DNA of 64,000 nucleotides. It comes from Flavobacterium sp. 9R. Its GTDB lineage: Bacteria > Bacteroidota > Bacteroidia > Flavobacteriales > Flavobacteriaceae. Positions 25,197 to 34,901 of this stretch are shown here, piece by piece. The stretch's first letter is position 1; the number at the start of each line of letters is the position of its first letter. The notes beneath the pieces are model-generated. The model saw only the letters and a list, made by a program, of their open reading frames with translations. It was not told where the DNA came from and made no database searches. The position numbers were made by a program, and so were the translations under genes. The stretch is from NCBI RefSeq assembly GCF_902506345.1, contig NZ_LR733413.1, positions 2,257,893 through 2,321,892 on the forward strand, in the 5' to 3' direction.

Positions 25197-26399
25197 TTAG
25201 GGTAAAAAGGCATAACCATTTTTGCTTTTCCAAAGAAAATATTTCTCTAAAATCACTTTATTAAAATCGAAAATAATGTTCGGAATCATAATGGCAAAAG
25301 TTCGTGGTTTAAACAAAGAAGTTGAAAAGATAATCACTTCTTTTTTTCCAGCATCCATAATACAAAGTCCAGGTATTCTTCCCCATTCTTTTTTGATTAA
25401 TTGGGCTTGACCTTTGGCAACTCGAATAATATTTTCGGCTACAATTTTTCCAGTTTCATCAGAAGGATAACCTGTTTTGGGAGAACCAAAAGGAACGGAT
25501 TTAGGTGTAAAAGGTAATTTCACATCAACAGCAATTCCTGCTGCCCAAATGTTCTTGTAATCACGATGACGATAATCATCTCCTACAGGAATATAACCCG
25601 CTGGTGTAGCATGCAAATCAGGAGAATTGGTCACCAAATCTACTCCAATAAAAGGCGGCATCAACATAGTAAAATCACTAGGCAGTTCTTCATCGTTCGT
25701 TAAGATTACTTTGTTTTTTTGAACTTCTTTTACTCCAACTTCGGTTCTATAATGAATATTGAACATTTTCATAAATCCTTTCAGCATAGATTCGCCCATT
25801 GGCATACCATCTATCCCAAAATGTCCCAAATAATCTTCTGGTGTAATCCAGTACAAATCAACTTTTTTACGAATGTTTTCTTCTCGTAACCATTTTTCGA
25901 TATTGAATAAAAACTCATAGGCCGCACCCATACAACCCGCATTTTGAGTAGCACCAATAACGATTGGTCCAGGATTCTTTTTGAATTCTTGCAAAGCTGT
26001 TCTAATTTTCATCGCTCCATTGGGTGTACCCACATAATGCGAAAACTCTTCAACTCCAGGAGCTATGTCATATTTTACTTTTGGCCCAGTGGCTATAACA
26101 AGATTATCGTAATGGTATTCTCCTTTGTCTGTATATACAATTTGTGCTGTGGCATCAATTTTTGTGGCTTCTTCGTTTACAAAATCGATTCCCTTTTTGG
26201 TCAATATTCCTTCTTTCTTAAATGAAATATCCTTGATATCTCTTCTCCCAAAAGGAACCCAAATTAAAGAAGGGATGAATAAAAATAAGGGTGATTTATC
26301 TATTAAAATTACTTTGTGTTGGTCTTTCCCTTTTCGTTTTATTTCAAGTGCAGCAGTCATTCCAGCAAAACTTCCACCAATAATTACCGTTGTAGTCAT
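25197..26399 (-). CDS. sulfide:quinone oxidoreductase-like FAD flavoprotein
   Basis: A 400-aa two-dinucleotide-binding-domain flavoprotein. TVIIGGSFAGMTAALEI at the N-terminus binds FAD and NLVIATGPKVKYD closes it. The central GATQNAGCMGAAYEFLFNIE contains a Cys in the position of the SQR active-site cysteine. PPFIGVDLV and NIWAAGIAVDV with FGSPKTGYPSDETGKIVAENI match SQR and related membrane-associated oxidoreductases. Sulfide oxidation is plausible, but a full cysteine set was not confirmed, so an NDH-2-like role remains possible. Confidence 0.85.
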   Translation of the reverse strand: MTTTVIIGGSFAGMTAALEIKRKGKDQHKVILIDKSPLFLFIPSLIWVPFGRRDIKDISFKKEGILTKKGIDFVNEEATKIDATAQIVYTDKGEYHYDNLVIATGPKVKYDIAPGVEEFSHYVGTPNGAMKIRTALQEFKKNPGPIVIGATQNAGCMGAAYEFLFNIEKWLREENIRKKVDLYWITPEDYLGHFGIDGMPMGESMLKGFMKMFNIHYRTEVGVKEVQKNKVILTNDEELPSDFTMLMPPFIGVDLVTNSPDLHATPAGYIPVGDDYRHRDYKNIWAAGIAVDVKLPFTPKSVPFGSPKTGYPSDETGKIVAENIIRVAKGQAQLIKKEWGRIPGLCIMDAGKKEVIIFSTSLFKPRTFAIMIPNIIFDFNKVILEKYFLWKSKNGYAFLP

Positions 26400-26424
26400 A
26401 ATGAATTGATTTAATATTACCCTA

Positions 26425-26432
26425 CAAAGTTA
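26425..26432 (-). promoter_or_regulatory. -7 element for the SQR-like gene
   Basis: The minus strand reads TAACTTTG, matching TAnnTTTG, 26 bp before the start codon. A -33 TTG is not evident. Confidence 0.45.
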
Positions 26433-26483
26433 GCCTTCATACCGTTAGCGAACAGTAACTTATGTTACACAACAAAAAAAGTC

Positions 26484-26518
26484 ATAAAAAAACCCTGCTT
26501 TGAATAAACAAAACAGGG
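26484..26518 (-). terminator. terminator of the PH-domain gene
   Basis: A 10-bp stem with one mismatch (26493-26502 with 26509-26518); on the minus strand it is followed by seven T residues. Confidence 0.7.
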
Positions 26519-26541
26519 CACTTCCTTTTAATTCGAAAAGA

Positions 26542-27216
26542 TTACATCTGACTCAAGATTTCTTTCTTGAAGGCATCGTACTCGCCTTGCAGAATCAAAC
26601 CATTGTCTAATAGCTTTTTATAGTTTTGTAATTTGGCAAACAATTCTTCTTGGTTCAAACCGGCACTAGAAACAGGCTCTGATTCAGTTACAAAACTAGC
26701 CTCGTGAGTGGTTGTTGTTGGCATAATCTCAGCAAAATTTGTTACTTCTTCTGTTTCTACTTCTTCCACAATTTCAGCTTCGGGAGTAATTACTGCATCG
26801 GCGATTGGAGTGGTTGCTCCATTTTTCAAACTATCCAATTGTTCTTTTGCATAAGTGTAAATTTTGCGCGCTTGAATTTTTGGAATGTAATCAATCGTTA
26901 CTTGCAATTCTGTTTTGGTAGAGAAAGTAAACTCTGAACCTAAAATATTTTCTTTTACAAAAGCTCCATCAACCTCATCCCAAGTATAATCAATAAAATG
27001 CATTGAAAGCCCTAAGTTTTTGGGTTGGCAAATGATAATTCTTTTATTGGTCAAAACGATACTATCAGGCAAAACAGTCAAAGCGGGTTTCTTTTGAACC
27101 GCAATATAACCTACCTCTTCGTTTTTCATTAAAATATCGTTGAGCTTGGTTGTAATTTTCTCGATTGCCTTTGGGTCTTGCTCTTCGTTTAAAAACTTTT
27201 TGATTTGTTCTTTCAT
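26542..27216 (-). CDS. PH domain-containing protein with SHOCT-like C-terminus
   Basis: A cytoplasmic 224-aa protein. Residues about 30-130 resemble bacterial PH/GRAM-type domains (EEVGYIAVQKKPALTVLPDSIVLTNKRIIICQPKN, YTWDEVDGAFVKENILGSEFTF). A low-complexity acidic/Thr linker (about 135-185) follows. The C-terminus LNQEELFAKLQNYKKLLDNGLILQGEYDAFKKEILSQ is a SHOCT-type short helix pair, often found at protein ends. Role unknown. The 261-bp region upstream (27217-27477) holds an inverted repeat GTAATCG/CGATTAC (27366-27372, 27392-27398) of unknown use. Confidence 0.82.
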   Translation of the reverse strand: MKEQIKKFLNEEQDPKAIEKITTKLNDILMKNEEVGYIAVQKKPALTVLPDSIVLTNKRIIICQPKNLGLSMHFIDYTWDEVDGAFVKENILGSEFTFSTKTELQVTIDYIPKIQARKIYTYAKEQLDSLKNGATTPIADAVITPEAEIVEEVETEEVTNFAEIMPTTTTHEASFVTESEPVSSAGLNQEELFAKLQNYKKLLDNGLILQGEYDAFKKEILSQM

Positions 27217-27477
27217 TATAATACTATGTTACTAGAATAATTATTTTTTTGTTTATCAAAACCTTATTGGGGTTATCACTAAAATACCTTAACAAAAGTA
27301 ATGCCTAAATTGGATAGTCCGTTTTTGCAAACTATTACTTCATCAAAATATAATAATTATTAAAAGTAATCGAAAGATTTTTTTAAAACAACGATTACTC
27401 TCAAAAAAAAATCTTACAAAAGAATGACGTAATATCTTAATTTTTACTAACTTAGATAGAAATTATCCTCAAATCTT

Positions 27478-28827
27478 ATGGAAGAGTTAAAAATTTTCAT
27501 AGTTGAAGACGACCCTTTCTTTGGAGAAACTTTAAAATACCATCTAAAGTTAAATCCAGATTTTACGGTTTTTCTATACGGGTCTGCAAAAGAATGCCTT
27601 AACAATTTACATCAAAAACCCGATATCATTTGTTTGGATTTTGGGTTACCCGATATGACGGGTGATATATTGCTAAAACGCATTAAAGAAATCAACAACA
27701 GCATTCCAATAATAATTATTAGTGGACAAGAAGATATTGGCGTAGCTGTAGATTTCCTAAAATCTGGTGCGACGGACTATATTGTTAAAAGCGCACATTC
27801 AAAAGATTTACTTTGGAATTCCATTCTAAAAATAAAAGAAAACCGAAATCTTGTTCAAGAAGTTGAAATTCTAAAAGAAAAATTAGAGCAAAAATTCAGT
27901 TTTGAAAAAACAATCATTGGGCAGAGTATAGCCATTAAAAATGTTTTTAATAAAATAAACAAAGCCTTATCCAACAATATCAATGTTTCTATAACTGGAG
28001 AAACCGGAACAGGAAAAGAAGTTGTTGCCAACGCGATACACTATAATTCTGACCGCAAAAACAAACCTTTTGTTGCAGTAAATATGGCTGCTATTCCAAA
28101 GGAATTAGTCGAAAGCGAATTTTTCGGCCATGAAAAAGGAGCTTTTACTGGAGCCAATGAACGAAAAACTGGAAAATTTGAACAAGCTGACGGCGGTACC
28201 ATCTTTTTGGATGAAATAGCGGAATTGGATTTGAATCTTCAAAGCAAATTATTGCGTGTTTTACAAGAAAGAGAAGTTGTTCGATTAGGTGGCACAACCA
28301 AAATAAAATTCAATGCCCGTTTGATTATTGCTACTCATAGAGATTTGGCTCAAGAAGTTAAAAAAGGAAATTTCAGAGAAGACCTTTACTACAGAATCAT
28401 AGGATTACCGATAGAACTTCCTCCGCTGAGAGAACGAGAAAATGACATTTTACTATTGGCAAAACATTTTATAGAGTTGTTTGCAAAAGAAAACAAAATG
28501 GCAACCCTTGGCTTGTCTAAAGACGCAAAGGATAAACTACTTAAATATGCCTTTCCTGGAAATATAAGAGAATTAAAATCCGTAATTGATTTGGCTTGTG
28601 TGATGTGCGACAGCAACGAAATAACAGCGAATGACTTAAGCTTTAATAGCATCAATTCGAATGATCTGTTCCTATCTCAAGAAAAAACATTAAAGCAGTA
28701 TACAGAAGATATCATTCTCTATTTTTTGAAAAAAAACAACAATGATGTGCTCAAAACTGCAAAGAAACTTGATATTGGTAAATCGACCATATACAATCTT
28801 TTACAAACGGTTGAATTAAAAAAATGA
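27478..28827 (+). CDS. sigma-54-dependent response regulator (NtrC family)
   Basis: A 449-aa activator. Receiver domain (1-120) with phospho-acceptor Asp54 in CLDFGLPDMTG. The AAA+ domain has Walker A GETGTGKE (about 173-180), the sigma-54 contact loop GAFTGA (221-226) and Walker B GGTIFLDEIAEL. A Fis-type helix-turn-helix ends the protein (NNNDVLKTAKKLDIGKSTIYNLLQ). It needs RpoN and usually binds palindromes upstream of -24/-12 promoters. FIST and hybrid-kinase genes follow at 4- and 3-bp spacing, so these are its likely inputs. Confidence 0.95.
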   Translation: MEELKIFIVEDDPFFGETLKYHLKLNPDFTVFLYGSAKECLNNLHQKPDIICLDFGLPDMTGDILLKRIKEINNSIPIIIISGQEDIGVAVDFLKSGATDYIVKSAHSKDLLWNSILKIKENRNLVQEVEILKEKLEQKFSFEKTIIGQSIAIKNVFNKINKALSNNINVSITGETGTGKEVVANAIHYNSDRKNKPFVAVNMAAIPKELVESEFFGHEKGAFTGANERKTGKFEQADGGTIFLDEIAELDLNLQSKLLRVLQEREVVRLGGTTKIKFNARLIIATHRDLAQEVKKGNFREDLYYRIIGLPIELPPLRERENDILLLAKHFIELFAKENKMATLGLSKDAKDKLLKYAFPGNIRELKSVIDLACVMCDSNEITANDLSFNSINSNDLFLSQEKTLKQYTEDIILYFLKKNNNDVLKTAKKLDIGKSTIYNLLQTVELKK

Positions 28828-28831
28828 TTTT

Positions 28832-29971
28832 ATGAAAGTAGCTTCCTTTTTATACGAGAATGAAATTTTTGTCAAAGAAATCAACGAAGAACAATTACAA
28901 GTAAAAGATGCTAATTTAGTTATTGGTTTTGGTGCCAGCGCATTAGTTTCTGATGAAAATAATTTTGCAAACATCCGAGAAAAATTCCCAAATGCCACTT
29001 TAGCAATGGCCTCATCTGCTGGGGAAATATTTGATAAAGAAGTATTTGACAATACTATTTCTCTTATTGCAATAGAATTTGCAGATACAAAAATTGCTAC
29101 TTCTGAGGTAAACATAGAAGATTATAACAATAGCTTTGACGCCGGACATGCTTTAGTAACTAAGTTGCCTAAAGAGACGCTCAAATTGATTTTTGTACTT
29201 TCAGACGGTGGAAAAGTTAACGGTAGCGAACTCGTAAAAGGAATTAACGAAGCTACAGAAAGTAAAGTCTTGGTTACCGGTGGCCTTGCTGGTGATGGTG
29301 CCAAATTTGAAAAAACATTTGTGGGTCTAAATCAAGTACCTACTTCGGGGAAAGTTATAGCTATAGGTTTTTATGGAGAAAAACTTCAAGTATCCCACGG
29401 TTCGATTGGCGGCTGGGAAAGTTTTGGATTAGAACGTACAGTTACCAAATCTGATAGAAATGTTCTTTATGAAATTGACCATAAAAACGTGTTGGATTTA
29501 TATAAAAAATACCTCGGAAAATATGCGGAAGAATTGCCTGGCTCCGCTTTGTTATTTCCACTTTCAATAAAACTTAATGACAAAGATGACCTAATTGTTA
29601 GAACGATTTTATCTATAGACGAACAAAACCAATCCATGACTTTTGCTGGCGACCTGCCCCTTGGTAGCAAAGTCAGATTCATGAAAGCTAACTTTGACAA
29701 ACTCATAGATGCAGCAAGTGATGCCGCTAGTAACTGCATAAGTATGAATAAAAATTCTACCAAACTGGCTTTACTGATCAGCTGTGTAGGAAGAAAGGTA
29801 ATTTTAAGCAACCGCATAGACGAAGAGGTAGAGGCTGTTTCTGATATATTAAGCAATACCACTTTGCTAACTGGATTTTACTCCTATGGTGAGATTTCTC
29901 CGCTGCGTCCTTTTTCTGGATGTGAATTGCACAATCAAACCATGACTATCACGTGTCTTAATGAACTCTAA
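28832..29971 (+). CDS. FIST domain sensory protein
   Basis: The 379-aa protein has FIST_N (about 25-210: LVIGFGASALVSDENNF, TLAMASSAGEIFDKEVFDNTISLIAIEF, VLVTGGLAGDGAKFEKTFVGLN). FIST_C follows (about 215-350: ALLFPLSIK, FAGDLPLGSKVRFMKANFDKLIDAASDAA, FYSYGEISPLRPFSGCELHNQTMTITCL). FIST domains are thought to bind small ligands such as amino acids and feed signal transduction; in NosP-like members they bind haem to sense NO. It lies between a regulator and its probable kinase, so it likely modulates that kinase. Confidence 0.92.
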   Translation: MKVASFLYENEIFVKEINEEQLQVKDANLVIGFGASALVSDENNFANIREKFPNATLAMASSAGEIFDKEVFDNTISLIAIEFADTKIATSEVNIEDYNNSFDAGHALVTKLPKETLKLIFVLSDGGKVNGSELVKGINEATESKVLVTGGLAGDGAKFEKTFVGLNQVPTSGKVIAIGFYGEKLQVSHGSIGGWESFGLERTVTKSDRNVLYEIDHKNVLDLYKKYLGKYAEELPGSALLFPLSIKLNDKDDLIVRTILSIDEQNQSMTFAGDLPLGSKVRFMKANFDKLIDAASDAASNCISMNKNSTKLALLISCVGRKVILSNRIDEEVEAVSDILSNTTLLTGFYSYGEISPLRPFSGCELHNQTMTITCLNEL

Positions 29972-29974
29972 TCT

Positions 29975-32900
29975 ATGGCAGACCTTCACAAACTTTTACA
30001 AAAGCAAATCAACAAACATCTCTCTGCCGACTACATGCAAGATCCGGCTGTATTAGCCTTTTTGAATGCAGTTAATGACTCTTATTCGTCTTATGAAAGA
30101 GATAAAGATTTGATGAACCATTCTTTTATAGAAAGTGAAAAAGAATACAATGAAATCAATCAAGATTTAAAAAAAGAATATGAGCTCAAACAAAAATCTA
30201 TTGCTAATTTGTATGATAGTCTAGAAGCCTTAGAAGACGATTACAAAACAATAAAACCAGATGATGCCGTAGACGATATCCTATTTATTTCTAAATACTT
30301 AAACCAACAAATTGAGAAGAGAAAGAATACAGAAAAGAATCTCTTACGAAATGTAGAATTATTAAAAACACTATTAGCGAACCTTCGTTCTGGTATCTTG
30401 GTTGAAGATGAAAATAGAATAATTCTTTTTACCAATGAATTGTTTTGCAAAATGTTTGCAATTCCAGTCAGTCCAGAAGCTATGGTTGGTGTCGACTGTA
30501 CTAATTCGGCAGAGCAATCCAAACATTTTTTTAAAGATCCAGAAGCATTTAGCGAGGGCATAACTCGTATTCTAACCAACAGAGAGGTCGTTACCAATGA
30601 ACTTTTAGAAACAATAGATGGTCACTTTTATGAAAGAGATTATATACCCATCTATATCGCTGAAGAGTACAAAGGCCATCTCTGGAAATACACTGATGTT
30701 ACCCAACGTATCCAAAATCAGATTCTATTAGAACAAAGTGAAGAACGCAGCCGAATTGTAATGAACTCCTCGTTGAATGCTATTGTTACTGTAGATGACA
30801 AAGGTAAAATTACTTTTTGGAACGATCAAGCTGAAGAAACATTTGGCTATAAACCCAATGAAGTATTAGGAAAAGTGTTTACTGAATTCATGATTCCTGC
30901 TCGAAATAAAGCACTTTGGGAACAATCCATTTATCAGTACCTAACAGAAGGGCATAACGAATTTCTAAACAAACATGTTGAACTTATTGGTGTTCATAAA
31001 TCAGGAGACGAATTCTTGGCAGAAATTTCAATTATTCCTATTACCCAAAATGGAGAAACCTTTTTCTGTGCCTTCCTTCAGGATATTTCCAAAAGAAAAG
31101 AAGCCGAAAACCAACTTTCGGAAAATTTGGTTTTATTGCAAACACTTTTGGCAAACCTTCAATCGGGTATTTTGGTAGAAGATATGGATCGTAAAATTGT
31201 ATTTACCAACCAACTATTTTGTGATATGCGCCACATTACTCTTTCACCAAACGAAATGATTGGAAAAGACTGTAAAGTATTAATAAACAACACAAAACTT
31301 CTTTTTAAAGATGAAGAACAATTTGTCAATCGAGTAAATGAAATCATTGCTGAAAAGAAAATTGTTATTCGAGATTTGATTGAAACCAAAGACAATCTTT
31401 TTTACGAAAGAGACTATATTCCAATTATCATCGAACAAGAATACAAAGGGCATCTTTGGAAATATACCGACGTTACGGAGCGCATCCATAACCAAATTCT
31501 TTTGGAACAAAGTGAGGAGCGCAGCAGAAACATTATGAATTCCTCATTGAATGCGATAATCACTATTGACCAAAAAGGAATCATCACTTTTTGGAATACC
31601 CAAGCCGAAATAATCTTTGGTTGGAAGAAAGAAGAAGTTTTAGGAAAAACATTAACCGAAACGATTATACCTCAACAACACCGTCAGGGGCATAATAATG
31701 GTATGAAACATTACTTAGCTACTGGCGAAGGTCCAGTATTGAATAAAAATATCGAACTCCCCGCAGTTAACCGTCAAGGTGAAGAGTTTCCAATTGAAAT
31801 TGCCATTATTCCTTTACAACTAAACGGAGAATCCTTTTTTTGCTCCTTCATTCAAGACATTTCTGAACGAAAAAAAGCAGAAAACAAACTCAAAAACCAA
31901 GAAGAAAAATACCGCAATATTATTTCTAATATGAACCTTGGGCTGATTGAAGTGGATAATGATGAAATAATTCAATTTGCGAATCAGAGTTTTGCCGCAA
32001 TGTCGGGTTATGACGTAGAAGATTTGTTGGGCAAAAATCCATCAGAAATATTTGTTTTTGGGGAAAATTTTGACAAGTTGCAACACAAAAAAGAATTGCG
32101 TGCTCAAGGCGTTTCGGATGTCTATCAAATTCCCATAAGAGATCGCAGAGGTGATTTAAAATGGTGGGCCATCAGTGGTGCTCCAAACTATGACAATCAA
32201 GGGAATTTGGTAGGCTCAGTAGGTATTCATCTTGACATAACCGAACAAAAACAACTCGAAATAGAACTCAACAAACAAAAACAAAAAGCAGAAGATGCCT
32301 CTAAAGCCAAAGAGGTATTCTTAGCAAACATGAGTCATGAAATCCGAACTCCTCTAAATGCAATTATTGGTTTTCTAAGAGAATTAGCAAAACAAGAACT
32401 AACAGAATTACAAAAAAAATACATTGACAATAGCACAATTGCTTCACGCCATTTATTAGCCATATTAAACAATGTTCTCGATATCTCTAAAATAGAAGCC
32501 GGCGAAATGGAACTTGAAAAAGAAGATTTCTTTTTTGCTGAATCTATAGATAAAGTTGTTAAAGTTCTACAACCATTGGCAAAACAAAAAGGATTACGAC
32601 TCAATGCAAACATAGAAAAAATGACCTTTCCCGTTTTCAACGCCGATTCCCTTCGTATAGAACAAATCTTGTTCAACTTAGTTGGGAACTCAATAAAATT
32701 TACCAGCAAGGGAAAAATTGATTTAAAATGTGAAGTGCTTATTGACCGACCTACAATACAAAAAATCCTTATCAAAATTACCGATACAGGTATAGGAATG
32801 GATAAAAGTTATGTCGAAACCATTTTCAAAAAATTCTCCCAAGAAGATAAGGCAGTCACCCGAAAATTTGGAGGAACTGGTTTGGGAATGGCCATCACAA

Positions 32901-33793
32901 AAGAATTAATAGCATTAATGCATGGTGAAATAACTATTGAAAGTGAAAAAGGAAAAGGCACAACTTTTAACATCATTCTGCCTTTAGAAAAAGGAAATCC
33001 TGAGAAAATAAAAGAATACAAAACAGAACTTGACGTCAATATCTCTGGACTATCAATATTGTTGGTTGAAGACAATAAAATGAATAGAATGGTGCTACAA
33101 AATTCTATGCAATACTTTAATTGTAAAGTTACTGAGGCCGAAAATGGAATTGAAGCACTCGAACTATTAAAAAAGAACACCTATGACATTATTTTAATGG
33201 ACATTCAAATGCCCGAAATGGATGGTATTGAAGCCACAAAAATCATAAGAAACGAATTTAAACTGAATACTCCCATAATTGCCTTGACTGCAAATGCCTT
33301 TAAAACAGAAATAGATAACTGTAAAAAAGCAGGCATGGATGACTATGTAACAAAACCTTTCGACGAATTTTTATTAATTGAAACCATAGCTAAATTAACG
33401 GTGAATCCTACAAAAAACAACTTAAATTATTCTACAGAAACAACCGAAGAGATAATTTACAACTTATCTATTTTAAGAAATTTAAGTCGAGGCAACATAG
33501 ATTTTGTTCAAAAAATGATTCGCATTTTTATTGAACAAACTTCTAAAATTCTGGAAGATATAGAAGTTGCGATTGACGAAGAAAACTATAATGAAGTAAG
33601 CAGATTGATACACAAAATAAAACCAAGTGTAGAAAGTCTAGGTATATCTCGCATACTACCTGAAATGATAAATTTTGAAAGCACAGTAAAAATAGAAACG
33701 AACAAAGAGAAAATTAAAGCTTCGTTTTATACCATAAAATCCACTTTAACATTGGCAATAGCACAACTTAAAAGCAATGAATTGAAAGAATAA
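29975..33793 (+). CDS. multi-PAS hybrid histidine kinase with receiver and HPt domains
   Basis: A 1272-aa cytoplasmic-looking kinase without a signal peptide or membrane helix. A coiled N-terminus (1-115) precedes five PAS domains (about 125-245, 255-375, 385-500, 515-635, 650-765). Then come HisKA with His788 (NMSHEIRTPLNAI), HATPase_c (about 895-1010, GLGMAITKELI), a receiver with Asp1076 (MDIQMPEMDG) and an HPt-like end with His1213 (RLIHKIKPSVESLG). PAS1-2 and PAS3-4 are an internal duplication. All parts for a full phosphorelay to the adjacent regulators are present. Confidence 0.93.
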   Translation: MADLHKLLQKQINKHLSADYMQDPAVLAFLNAVNDSYSSYERDKDLMNHSFIESEKEYNEINQDLKKEYELKQKSIANLYDSLEALEDDYKTIKPDDAVDDILFISKYLNQQIEKRKNTEKNLLRNVELLKTLLANLRSGILVEDENRIILFTNELFCKMFAIPVSPEAMVGVDCTNSAEQSKHFFKDPEAFSEGITRILTNREVVTNELLETIDGHFYERDYIPIYIAEEYKGHLWKYTDVTQRIQNQILLEQSEERSRIVMNSSLNAIVTVDDKGKITFWNDQAEETFGYKPNEVLGKVFTEFMIPARNKALWEQSIYQYLTEGHNEFLNKHVELIGVHKSGDEFLAEISIIPITQNGETFFCAFLQDISKRKEAENQLSENLVLLQTLLANLQSGILVEDMDRKIVFTNQLFCDMRHITLSPNEMIGKDCKVLINNTKLLFKDEEQFVNRVNEIIAEKKIVIRDLIETKDNLFYERDYIPIIIEQEYKGHLWKYTDVTERIHNQILLEQSEERSRNIMNSSLNAIITIDQKGIITFWNTQAEIIFGWKKEEVLGKTLTETIIPQQHRQGHNNGMKHYLATGEGPVLNKNIELPAVNRQGEEFPIEIAIIPLQLNGESFFCSFIQDISERKKAENKLKNQEEKYRNIISNMNLGLIEVDNDEIIQFANQSFAAMSGYDVEDLLGKNPSEIFVFGENFDKLQHKKELRAQGVSDVYQIPIRDRRGDLKWWAISGAPNYDNQGNLVGSVGIHLDITEQKQLEIELNKQKQKAEDASKAKEVFLANMSHEIRTPLNAIIGFLRELAKQELTELQKKYIDNSTIASRHLLAILNNVLDISKIEAGEMELEKEDFFFAESIDKVVKVLQPLAKQKGLRLNANIEKMTFPVFNADSLRIEQILFNLVGNSIKFTSKGKIDLKCEVLIDRPTIQKILIKITDTGIGMDKSYVETIFKKFSQEDKAVTRKFGGTGLGMAITKELIALMHGEITIESEKGKGTTFNIILPLEKGNPEKIKEYKTELDVNISGLSILLVEDNKMNRMVLQNSMQYFNCKVTEAENGIEALELLKKNTYDIILMDIQMPEMDGIEATKIIRNEFKLNTPIIALTANAFKTEIDNCKKAGMDDYVTKPFDEFLLIETIAKLTVNPTKNNLNYSTETTEEIIYNLSILRNLSRGNIDFVQKMIRIFIEQTSKILEDIEVAIDEENYNEVSRLIHKIKPSVESLGISRILPEMINFESTVKIETNKEKIKASFYTIKSTLTLAIAQLKSNELKE

Positions 33794-33813
33794 TTCCATT
33801 TACCACTGGAATA

Positions 33814-33832
33814 TTTTCCAAATATTGGAAAA
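33814..33832 (+). promoter_or_regulatory. palindrome upstream of the lone receiver gene
   Basis: TTTTCCAA-ATA-TTGGAAAA is a perfect 8-bp dyad. A TTGGC element begins 62 bp from its centre (33885). Nearly the same palindrome and distance occur upstream of the kinase-like gene at 35015. It is a candidate enhancer site for the sigma-54-type regulator. Confidence 0.5.
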
Positions 33833-33924
33833 AAAAAAGAAACAAAAATTATAAGTTTCCTTAATTCATAGGGGCTCGCGGTTTTTGGCTTAAAATTAGT
33901 ACTGCGGATACAAAATTTTAACCT

Positions 33925-34362
33925 ATGGAAAGTAAACCGCAATTCAAATTCTTTATTGTTGACGATGATATCTTTTGTGCCAATATATATGAGCAGTATC
34001 TTTTAAACCAAGACTTCACTGATGTTACGCATTTCAGCAATGGTAATGATTGTTTAGACAATCTTGACCTAAACCCTGATATTATTTTTTTGGATTACGA
34101 TATGGGAGACCTATCTGGATTTGAGGTGTTGAAAAAAATCAAACATCAAAATCCTAACATCTACGTGGTAATGGTTTCTGGGCAAGAAAATATCGTTATT
34201 GCCGTAGATGCTTTAAAACATGGTGCTTTTGACTACGTCGTAAAAGACAATGCTGTGTGTGAAAAATTGACAAACATCATTGATAAAATCCATCATGTCA
34301 AAATAGCACTCAACAAATCAAATCCAAACATAGCCAAACGACTACTCAATATCTTTTTATAA
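33925..34362 (+). CDS. single-domain response regulator
   Basis: The 145-aa protein consists of a receiver domain and about 20 extra residues. The acidic pair is VDDD near residue 12, phospho-acceptor Asp57 lies in IIFLDYDMGDLSG, and VSGQENIVIAVDALKHGAFDYVVKD contains the conserved Ser and Lys. It has no output domain. Its receiver closely resembles that of the sigma-54 regulator at 27478. It could be a phosphate shuttle or sink for the hybrid kinase. It has its own upstream region of 131 bp. Confidence 0.92.
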   Translation: MESKPQFKFFIVDDDIFCANIYEQYLLNQDFTDVTHFSNGNDCLDNLDLNPDIIFLDYDMGDLSGFEVLKKIKHQNPNIYVVMVSGQENIVIAVDALKHGAFDYVVKDNAVCEKLTNIIDKIHHVKIALNKSNPNIAKRLLNIFL

Positions 34363-34381
34363 AATCCAAATTACTTCTAGG

Positions 34382-34720
34382 ATGAAGACAACTATACTAT
34401 CCATTTTATTACTTCTATTGTTAAGCAGTTACAAAACGTATACTGTTGTAGAAGACAAAAACCAAAATCAACTAATTGCACTTGAATGTAAAGAGCCCCT
34501 TTTTGAAAAGGAATTGTATCACAAAATCATTATTCGTTCTACTACATTTTCAGAAAGTTTTACAGTAGAAATCGATGGCACCTCTGTGAGCACAAAAAAT
34601 CTTTATAAACGCCAAGGTTTACAATTACTTTCTAAAAAAGAATCTTTAGTTGCATACAAAGAAATTATCGGAAAAACTTTTTCTATAAACGAAAGAAAAT
34701 TATTGACACAACTCGATTAG
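34382..34720 (+). CDS. small exported hypothetical protein
   Basis: A 112-aa protein with an N-terminal signal sequence (about residues 1-20, LLLLLLSSYKTYT). The mature part has no motif I recognise. It begins 19 bp after the receiver gene stop, so it probably shares its transcript. A terminator hairpin ends the unit 36 bp later. Confidence 0.65.
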   Translation: MKTTILSILLLLLLSSYKTYTVVEDKNQNQLIALECKEPLFEKELYHKIIIRSTTFSESFTVEIDGTSVSTKNLYKRQGLQLLSKKESLVAYKEIIGKTFSINERKLLTQLD

Positions 34721-34756
34721 GAATTATTGACAATAAAAAAATTATAAACTCCACTC

Positions 34757-34796
34757 ATGCTCATTGGAACTCTGATTCTAATGAGCATTTGTTTAT
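34757..34796 (+). terminator. terminator at the end of the signalling gene block
   Basis: ATGCTCATT (34757-34765) pairs with AATGAGCAT (34780-34788), with GAA/TTC inner pairing, then TTTGTTTATTT. Confidence 0.65.
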
Positions 34797-34901
34797 TTAA
34801 GTAGTTGGCAATGAAACAAATTACATCTTAACTTGTTTTAAAAACTATTTCTCAAAAAACACCCACATTTCATTACTCAACATTACCAAAAAAAGACTTT
34901 T

